NCBI GenBank assembly: GCA_964477275.1
Contig: CAYZDV010000022.1
Coordinates: 1 to 21,242 of the forward strand
Length of the DNA: 21,242 nucleotides
Source: CAYZDV01 sp964477275
Lineage (GTDB): Bacteria > Acidobacteriota > Aminicenantia > Aminicenantales > Aminicenantaceae
Direction of reading: 5' to 3'
The notes below the pieces were generated by a model, which searched no databases, was not told where the DNA came from, and was given only the letters and a program-made list of their open reading frames with translations. This document shows positions 16,783-21,242 of this stretch, in pieces (position 1 is the stretch's first letter; each line of letters opens with the position of its first letter). The position numbers were made by a program, and so were the translations under genes.

Positions 16783-17151
16783 ATGAAGAAAGGCGAAAAG
16801 ACTCCTGAGAAGTTAGCCTACCGCCTGGATGAGGTCAGCCGGATGACCCGGATCGCGCCGGAGACGATTGAAGCCTGGGAGAAGGAATTCTACTTTCTCC
16901 ACGCCGGCCAGACCGGAAACGGCGAGAAAATCTTCCGGAAAAAGGACCTGACCATCATGCTCCGTCTCAAGGAACTGCTGGACAAAGAGGGCCTGACTCT
17001 GGCTGGAGCCAAACGAAGAATCGAGGAAGAATTCGGAATCAGGACCTCGCATCCTGTCCACCCTGACCGCCTGAAAAAACTCCTCTGTCAGGTCAGAGAC
17101 GAGCTCCAGGAGATCGCTTCTCTTCTGGACAAGAGGGCGAAAAAGCTGTAA
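16783..17151 (+). CDS. MerR-family DNA-binding protein
   Basis: The 122-residue protein carries an N-terminal winged helix-turn-helix of the MerR type: LAYRLDEVSRMTRIAPETIEAWEKEF (11-36), then the wing GNGEKIFRKKDL (45-56) and the helix LRLKELLDKEGLTLAGAKRRIEEEF. A coiled-coil-like dimerisation helix follows (LKKLLCQVRDELQEIASLLDKRA). There is no recognisable effector domain and only one Cys (near 107), so metal sensing is unlikely. The product resembles the small MerR proteins often found beside housekeeping genes; its targets are unknown. The ribosome-binding site is weak (AGAGAAAAAG). The tRNA-Pro promoter begins within 20 bases of its stop. Confidence 0.85.
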   Translation: MKKGEKTPEKLAYRLDEVSRMTRIAPETIEAWEKEFYFLHAGQTGNGEKIFRKKDLTIMLRLKELLDKEGLTLAGAKRRIEEEFGIRTSHPVHPDRLKKLLCQVRDELQEIASLLDKRAKKL

Positions 17152-17168
17152 CTGATTCCCCCATACTT

Positions 17169-17177
17169 TGATATAAT
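17169..17177 (+). promoter_or_regulatory. Extended -10 promoter of tRNA-Pro
   Basis: TGATATAAT gives a perfect -10 hexamer (17172-17177) with an extended TGn element. No good -35 hexamer lies at 16-18 bases. The expected start near 17184 is seven bases before the mature tRNA. Confidence 0.6.
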
Positions 17178-17190
17178 AGTAATTTCTGGT

Positions 17191-17264
17191 CGGGACGTGG
17201 CGCAGCCTGGTAGCGCACACGCTTGGGGTGCGTGGGGTCGGCGGTTCAAATCCGCCCGTCCCGA
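17191..17264 (+). tRNA. tRNA-Pro (anticodon GGG)
   Basis: The 74-base cloverleaf is complete. The acceptor stem CGGGACG pairs with CGTCCCG and is followed by discriminator A. The D-arm has GCGC/GCGC around AGCCTGGTA. The anticodon stem CACGC/GCGTG encloses TTGGGGT, which places GGG at positions 34-36. The variable loop is five bases, and the T-arm GGCGG/CCGCC encloses TTCAAAT. CCA is not encoded, so it must be added after transcription. It reads CCC and CCU proline codons. Confidence 0.97.
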
Positions 17265-17342
17265 CTGTCCGCTGCGCAAAAAGCCTTTTCCGCCTCTCTC
17301 TCGGTGACAAAGGACTTCTGAAATAAACGGAAGGTTGAGCAA

Positions 17343-17672
17343 ATGAACAAAACGCATCCCTTCATAGGCCATGCGGTCGAGCTGGCGGACATGATCGACT
17401 GCCAGGACGGCTCTGTGGTCAGCCGGGAAATCATTTCCAAGAAGACGGGAACGGTCACCCTTTTTGCCTTTGATGAGGGACAAGGCCTGAGCGAGCACAC
17501 CGCGCCTTTCGACGCCCTGGTCTACTCGCTGGAGGGTGAAGCCGAGGTGACCATCTCCGGCCGGCCCCTCAGGCTGAAGGAGGGAGAGATGGTGATCATG
17601 CCTGCCCATAAACCCCATGCCCTGAAGGCCGTCCGGAGATTCAAGATGCTTCTGGTCATGATTCGCGCTTAG
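17343..17672 (+). CDS. Small single-domain cupin protein
   Basis: The 109-residue protein is a minimal cupin barrel. Motif 1 is GLSEHTAPFDALVYSLEGEAEV with His at about 53 and the closing Glu/Gly positions; motif 2 is GEMVIMPAHKPHAL with its conserved Pro and His. Only one His of the usual HxH pair is present (EHTAPF), so metal binding may be altered. Small cupins like this bind metabolites or metals, and many are of unknown function. GGAAGG lies eight bases before the ATG. It follows the tRNA by 78 bases and may share its transcript. Confidence 0.85.
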   Translation: MNKTHPFIGHAVELADMIDCQDGSVVSREIISKKTGTVTLFAFDEGQGLSEHTAPFDALVYSLEGEAEVTISGRPLRLKEGEMVIMPAHKPHALKAVRRFKMLLVMIRA

Positions 17673-17701
17673 CAGGGCTCAAAGAAATTTCAAAAAAGAT
17701 G

Positions 17702-17730
17702 TTCCCATCTTGCCTGGCTGGTGTTAAAAT
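17702..17730 (+). promoter_or_regulatory. Promoter of the surE unit
   Basis: TTCCCA (17702-17707) lies 17 bases before TAAAAT (17725-17730), which is preceded by TGT as an extended -10. The expected start near 17737 gives a leader of about 80 bases. Confidence 0.45.
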
Positions 17731-17818
17731 TCCCCATTCGAGCGGTCATGCTGAAAACGATTCCGATAGATGCTGAAAACACAACCGCACATCCGAAAGG
17801 AGATGAAACGGAGCTGCG

Positions 17819-18604
17819 ATGAAGCCTTTGATATTTCTGACCAACGACGACGGTTTCTACTCGGAAGGGATAGAAGCCCTGTCCCGGCATCTGCAGGATC
17901 TGGGAGAGACTTACATCGTCGCTCCTGACCGGGAGAAAAGCGCCACCTCCCTCGCCCTCACCCTTCACCGGCCGCTGCGGGTGAAAGCCATCCAATCCAA
18001 TGTGTTTGCCGTGGACGGCACCCCGGCTGACTGCGTCTACCTCGGCCTTCAAAAACTTCTGCCTCGCAAGCCCTCACTGCTCGTTTCCGGGATGAACAGG
18101 GGGCCCAACCTCGGTCAGCAGGACATCTCCTACTCGGGCACTGTCGCGGCTGCCATTCAGGGAACTTACCTTCAAGTTCCCTCCCTGGCTGTTTCCCTTC
18201 TTCCGGATGCTAACCACCGCTACTTCTTCGATTTCTCCGCCAGCCTCATCCGTTCTCTGGCCAGGATCATCCTCCAGCACAAGCTCCCTGAAAAGGTGAC
18301 GCTCAACCTCAACATTCCTCCTCCGCCCTTCAAGGGAATCAAGGTCGTCAGGCTGGGGGAGAAACGGTACAATCCGGAGATCATCGAAAAGAAAGACCCC
18401 AGAGAAAACATCTATTACTGGATTGGCACCGGCCAGCCGAGGGCCGAAGGTGACAGGGACAGCGACGTCATGGTCATCAAAGAAGGATACATCACCATCA
18501 CCCCGCTCCGCATGGACATGACAGATTTCAGCCTGATTCAAGATCCCACGATCAGATCCGCCATCAATTCTATTGCCGATGAATTTGCTCAGAAGACTCT
18601 ATGA
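17819..18604 (+). CDS. surE: 5'/3'-nucleotidase SurE
   Basis: SurE is a metal-dependent phosphatase that removes phosphate from nucleoside monophosphates, also linked to survival in stationary phase. The 261-residue protein has the family signature: FLTNDDG with the metal ligands Asp10 and Asp11, VAPDREKSATSLALT, VDGTPADCV and SGMNRGPNLG with Asn93, followed by ISYSGTVAAAIQG. Length is typical. CGGAG sits six bases before the ATG. The gene overlaps the YqaA-like gene by 26 bases at its 3' end. Confidence 0.96.
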   Translation: MKPLIFLTNDDGFYSEGIEALSRHLQDLGETYIVAPDREKSATSLALTLHRPLRVKAIQSNVFAVDGTPADCVYLGLQKLLPRKPSLLVSGMNRGPNLGQQDISYSGTVAAAIQGTYLQVPSLAVSLLPDANHRYFFDFSASLIRSLARIILQHKLPEKVTLNLNIPPPPFKGIKVVRLGEKRYNPEIIEKKDPRENIYYWIGTGQPRAEGDRDSDVMVIKEGYITITPLRMDMTDFSLIQDPTIRSAINSIADEFAQKTL

Positions 18605-19175
18605 GTGGGTGCTCCACTGGGCCGAGACACCTTACGGCCCGCTGGCACTTTTTTTCCTGGCGGCGGCCGAGAGCTCTTTCTTCCCCATCCCGCCCGACCC
18701 GCTTCTCATCGCCCTCTGTCTCGGCGCCATCAAGAAATCATGGCGTTTTGCCCTGATCGCTTCGCTGGCCTCTGTCATCGGCGGTGCGATCGGGTATTTG
18801 ATCGGGTTTGGCATCTGGGCGGCCGTCGACAGCTTTTTTTTCAGGTACGTTCCGGGTTTCACGGAAAGCGTTTTTAACCGGGTGATGGCCAATTTCCATG
18901 AATACGGGTTCTGGTATGTCTTTGCCGCCGGTTTCACCCCCATTCCCTACAAGGTCTTCACCATCGCCTCCGGTGTCTTCAAGCTCAATTTCTTCCTTTT
19001 CTTCCTTGCCTCAGCCATGAGCCGCTCTCTCCGATTCTTTGCCGTGGCCGCCCTCTTTCGCAAATTCGGCCCCGGCATCAAAATCATTATCGACAAATAC
19101 TTCAACCTGCTGGCCCTCGTTTTCTTCATCCTTCTTTTCGGCGGCTTTCTGGTCGTTAAATTTCTGCTAAAATAA
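18579..19175 (+). CDS. YqaA/DedA-family membrane protein
   Basis: The 198-residue integral membrane protein belongs to the YqaA branch of the DedA/VTT (SNARE-associated) superfamily. The N-terminus LRRLYEWVLHWAETPYG is typical. The re-entrant loop FLAAAESSFFPIPPDPLLIAL and the second-half FAAGFTPIPYKVFTIASGVF carry the conserved Pro/Gly pattern, and four or five further hydrophobic stretches follow. DedA-superfamily members move lipids such as undecaprenyl phosphate; the substrate of YqaA proteins is not settled. I chose the ATG at 18579. A TTG two codons earlier is also open, and neither has a clear Shine-Dalgarno site. Starting inside surE suggests coupling by ribosomes finishing surE. Confidence 0.9.
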   Translation: MNLLRRLYEWVLHWAETPYGPLALFFLAAAESSFFPIPPDPLLIALCLGAIKKSWRFALIASLASVIGGAIGYLIGFGIWAAVDSFFFRYVPGFTESVFNRVMANFHEYGFWYVFAAGFTPIPYKVFTIASGVFKLNFFLFFLASAMSRSLRFFAVAALFRKFGPGIKIIIDKYFNLLALVFFILLFGGFLVVKFLLK

Positions 19176-19187
19176 AATGGGCTCACT

Positions 19188-20186
19188 GTGAATGTCCACG
19201 ATAAACTCGAAAGAATCCAGAAGGCCCTCGAGAAACTCTCTGTTCATGAAACATCCTGCCGTCTCTGCCCTCGAGAATGCGGCGCCAACAGAGAGAAGGG
19301 AGATGTCGGTTTCTGCCAGAGTTCAAACCAGGCCTCCATTTCCCACTCTCTTCTTCATTTCGGCGAAGAGCCTGTTTTGAGCGGCTCTGCCGGAAGCTCC
19401 ACAGATGAAAAAAGAAAGGGAGAAAGGCGGGCCGGCTCAGGAACCATCTTCTTTTCAGGATGCAACCTCAAATGCCTCTTCTGCCAGAATTATCAATTGA
19501 GCTGGCTCAATCAGGGCCATCCGGTGACCGACGAGGAGCTGGCCGCAAGAATGCTCGATCTTCAGAAAAAAGGCGCACTCAACATCAACCTTGTCTCGCC
19601 TTCGCACCTTCTCCTGCCCATCCTCAGGTCGCTGCAGAAAGCTTATGCAGAGGGGCTGCGTCTTCCACTCGTCTATAATTCCAACGCCTTCGAGAAAGCC
19701 GATGTCCTCAGAAATCTGGACGGAATCATCGACATCTATCTTCCGGATTTGAAGTATTATACTCCCCGGGTCGCGGAGAAACTCAGCGGCGCTCCCGACT
19801 ATTTTCTCCGCGCAAGCCTGGCCGTCCAGGAGATGTACTGCCAGCAGCCGGCGCTCATCATCTCCAGGCGGGGAGTGGCCCTGCAGGGGCTTATCATCAG
19901 GCACCTGGCCCTTCCCGGACAGACCTCTGACTCCCTGGCCATCCTGGAGTGGATCGCCCGGAACCTCTCCCCTTCAGTCTGCCTGAGCCTGATGAGCCAG
20001 TTCCATCCCTGCCACAAGACGCCGGCAGAAATCCAGAGAAACCTGACACCTGAAGAATACGGACGAGTCAGGGCCAGGGCCGAAGAGCTGGGATTTGAAA
20101 TGCTCTTTATCCAGTCAGAGCCATTTGCCCGGGAAGAGCACCTCATTCCGGATTTCAACCTGAAAAATCCTTTCAGATGGAGATGA
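19188..20186 (+). CDS. Radical SAM protein, PflA/PflX-like (COG1313 type)
   Basis: The 332-residue protein is a radical S-adenosylmethionine enzyme. Cluster motif CNLKCLFC (Cys92, Cys96, Cys99) follows GTIFFSG. The N-terminus has a second cysteine set, CRLCPRECG and GFC (Cys24, 27, 31, 43), usual in this branch. Downstream are YNSNAFEK, IDIYLPDLKYY and LMSQFHPCHK blocks. Proteins of this type resemble pyruvate-formate-lyase activating enzymes, but their substrate is unknown. A 15-20 residue polar insert (near 66-84) separates the usual EEPVLSG and GSGTIFF segments. The start is GTG at 19188, 12 bases after the YqaA gene. The ATG at 19192 is out of frame. Confidence 0.9.
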   Translation: MNVHDKLERIQKALEKLSVHETSCRLCPRECGANREKGDVGFCQSSNQASISHSLLHFGEEPVLSGSAGSSTDEKRKGERRAGSGTIFFSGCNLKCLFCQNYQLSWLNQGHPVTDEELAARMLDLQKKGALNINLVSPSHLLLPILRSLQKAYAEGLRLPLVYNSNAFEKADVLRNLDGIIDIYLPDLKYYTPRVAEKLSGAPDYFLRASLAVQEMYCQQPALIISRRGVALQGLIIRHLALPGQTSDSLAILEWIARNLSPSVCLSLMSQFHPCHKTPAEIQRNLTPEEYGRVRARAEELGFEMLFIQSEPFAREEHLIPDFNLKNPFRWR

Positions 20187-20225
20187 GGGCTCAGGTAAAA
20201 ACGCCAGGACGGAGGAAATCCTGAG

Positions 20226-21047
20226 TCATTTCGCCCTGGGAGTATAGGTTATTGGCCGCGGAAGCCGGGTCTCGGGTATCCCCAGTGCCCCGGCCAGCTC
20301 GCGGATTTTCTCCTGGATTTTCCGGACGTTTTCCGGCCCCATGCGGAGAAGATGCTTCTGGGCCTCGCTCATATTCTCCAGCCGGGGGTCAGCGATGGCG
20401 AAGGAGAAAACCTTTCTTTCCAGGAGCATCTCCCCCTTGACCACCGGAACTCTCAATAGCTCGACAATGGCCGCGTGCAGAGCCAGGTCAAAATCTTCAT
20501 CAGGATATCCCAGTTCTCTGTAGGCCTCCTGAATGAGCGGCCTCAGCTGTTTGTAAAGGACGGCGCAGGTCCTTGCATCCAGAGAGGCAGAGATGTCCGC
20601 CACCATGTTATACCGGCTGTAACCCCTGGGGTCTGCATAGAACCGGCCGCCCCTTCTGGTGACTCTGAACGGTTCTTCGAGTGTAAAAAAATCGACCTGG
20701 GGCTTCGGGCTTTGTCCGTTGGCGATGTTGTCCACTGCGGCGACGAATTTTCGAACGAGCGATTTGCTTTTCAACCAGACAGCAAAGAGCTGGTGGGAAG
20801 ACAGGCTCAGCGCCTGCTGACGGATGATCTCATCGCTATCGTCGAGTGAAACCCCGGGCCATGCCGGAGCCTCTTCCACAGCGGGTTTATCCTCCGGCGT
20901 CTGGACAGGCAGTTCCTCAACAACGTCCTGAACCGGAAGAGCTTCCTTGGCCCTGTCCCGGATGAAAAAGTAATAGACAACGATGATCAGTGCGGCAAGA
21001 ACGATGACTATGCTTCCTGTCAGGATAACCTTCTTTTGCTCTTCCAA
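20226..21047 (-). CDS. DUF3014 membrane-anchored protein
   Basis: The 273-residue protein has one N-terminal membrane helix (residues 8-28) followed by RDR, then an acidic, Pro-rich linker (35-65). The DUF3014 domain comes next: SLDDSDEIIRQQ, LVRKFVAAVDNIANGQSP, YSRYNMVADISASLD, LRPLIQEAYRELGYP and VELLRVPVVKGE. The topology suggests a soluble domain in the periplasm; its function is unknown in the family. The start is TTG at 21047, chosen because GGAGG lies six bases upstream. It converges on the radical SAM gene with a 39-base gap, which has a CTCAGG/CCTGAG dyad but no T-run. Confidence 0.88.
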   Translation of the reverse strand: MEEQKKVILTGSIVIVLAALIIVVYYFFIRDRAKEALPVQDVVEELPVQTPEDKPAVEEAPAWPGVSLDDSDEIIRQQALSLSSHQLFAVWLKSKSLVRKFVAAVDNIANGQSPKPQVDFFTLEEPFRVTRRGGRFYADPRGYSRYNMVADISASLDARTCAVLYKQLRPLIQEAYRELGYPDEDFDLALHAAIVELLRVPVVKGEMLLERKVFSFAIADPRLENMSEAQKHLLRMGPENVRKIQEKIRELAGALGIPETRLPRPITYTPRAK

Positions 21048-21124
21048 GGGCGCCCTCCCTTTCTTCGCTCTAACTCAGGAATGCAACCAGCAGAAAACTT
21101 CTCTCGTTCGCTCTCCTTTCTTCT

Positions 21125-21130
21125 ATTATA
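21125..21130 (-). promoter_or_regulatory. -10 element of the DUF3014 gene
   Basis: A perfect TATAAT lies on the minus strand 78 bases before the TTG start. No convincing -35 is present at 16-18 bases; that position is a T-run belonging to the terminator. Confidence is limited for that reason. Confidence 0.4.
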
Positions 21131-21147
21131 CGCATTTGAATAATGCA

Positions 21148-21171
21148 AAAAAAGGGCCTGTCCCCTTTTTT
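21148..21171. terminator. Bidirectional rho-independent terminator
   Basis: AAAAAAGGG pairs perfectly with CCCTTTTTT around the six-base loop CCTGTC, giving T-runs on both strands. It lies 24 bases after a minus-strand stop codon at 21197-21195, so it probably ends the gene entering from the right edge. Its sequence also resembles GGGGACAGG-type intergenic repeats found in other bacteria, so a repeat origin is possible. Confidence 0.55.
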
Positions 21172-21194
21172 CTTGAATCGAAAATGGAAATCTG

Positions 21195-21242
21195 TCATAT
21201 TGAGATTTTCAGAGGCGGTCTGGCCGTCAAGAATGAGGAGGG
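21195..21242 (-). CDS. Possible 3' end of a gene cut by the right edge
   Basis: The minus-strand frame ending in TGA at 21197-21195 stays open to the window edge for 15 codons (ending LKISI). The terminator-like hairpin 24 bases further on makes a gene end here plausible. The piece is far too short to identify a product. Confidence 0.3.
   Translation of the reverse strand, partial: PSSFLTARPPLKISI

Noticed and set aside
17191..17342. tRNA-Pro as an integration site for a mobile element
   Set aside because: There is no integrase gene, no repeat of the tRNA 3' end and no foreign-looking gene nearby.
17695..17712. AAGATG-ttcc-CATCTT hairpin after the cupin gene as a terminator
   Set aside because: No T-run follows on the plus strand. 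A T-run exists only on the minus strand, where no gene leads into it.
20190..20225. CTCAGG/CCTGAG dyad between the radical SAM and DUF3014 genes as a bidirectional terminator
   Set aside because: The stem is only six base pairs with a 24-base loop and there is no T-run on either side.

Overview
The window is a gene-dense stretch of chromosome from a bacterium of moderate-to-high GC with strong G/C preference at third codon positions. Shine-Dalgarno sites are purine-rich and promoters look like sigma-70 promoters. The gene set (DUF3014 protein, GT87 glycosyltransferase, rubredoxin-fused ferredoxin-thioredoxin reductase, COG1313-type radical SAM protein) would fit an Acidobacteriota/Aminicenantota-like or other deep-branching, probably anaerobic lineage. 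That placement is an inference from gene content, not from a phylogenetic marker. There are no phage genes, insertion sequences or CRISPR arrays. One tRNA gene (tRNA-Pro, anticodon GGG) is present.

Layout. (1) Positions 1-1301: downstream sequence with a possible terminator, then a membrane GT87 glycosyltransferase on the minus strand. It diverges from secA, and back-to-back promoters lie in the gap. (2) Positions 1480-6322, plus strand: secA, guaB, a rubredoxin-FTR fusion and a thioredoxin-like protein, tightly packed. (3) Positions 6315-9301, minus strand: a deoxynucleoside-kinase-family gene followed by panB, panC and panD, driven by a good promoter at 9273-9301. Its last gene overlaps the end of the thioredoxin-like gene tail to tail. 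(4) Positions 9408-12940, minus strand: pruA (P5C dehydrogenase), an ALDH7-type semialdehyde dehydrogenase and a small DUF1858 CxxC protein coupled by a TGATG overlap. This looks like an amino-acid catabolic unit. (5) Positions 12956-14872, minus strand: a PQQ-propeller lipoprotein and an HD-domain hydrolase. Their transcript seems to end in a hairpin whose loop holds the -10 element of the pruA promoter. (6) Positions 14914-16491: divergent promoters serve the lipoprotein and a 63-residue CxxC protein, which converges on rarA. (7) Positions 16492-17672: short repeats, a MerR-like regulator, tRNA-Pro and a cupin. (8) Positions 17702-20186, plus strand: surE, a YqaA/DedA membrane protein and a radical SAM protein, converging on a DUF3014 membrane-anchored protein. 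The right edge may hold the 3' end of another minus-strand gene.

How the genes work together. panB, panC and panD together cover the route from ketoisovalerate and aspartate to pantothenate. pruA and the ALDH7 enzyme each oxidise an amino-acid-derived semialdehyde (from proline and probably lysine). The rubredoxin-FTR fusion and its overlapping CPHC thioredoxin-like partner look like a self-contained route from ferredoxin electrons to disulfide reduction. The most interesting signals are this redox pair, the non-canonical P-loop of the kinase in the pan operon, the DUF1858-ALDH7 coupling, the promoter nested in a terminator before pruA, the promoter that overlaps the secA start, and the 63-residue CxxC protein.
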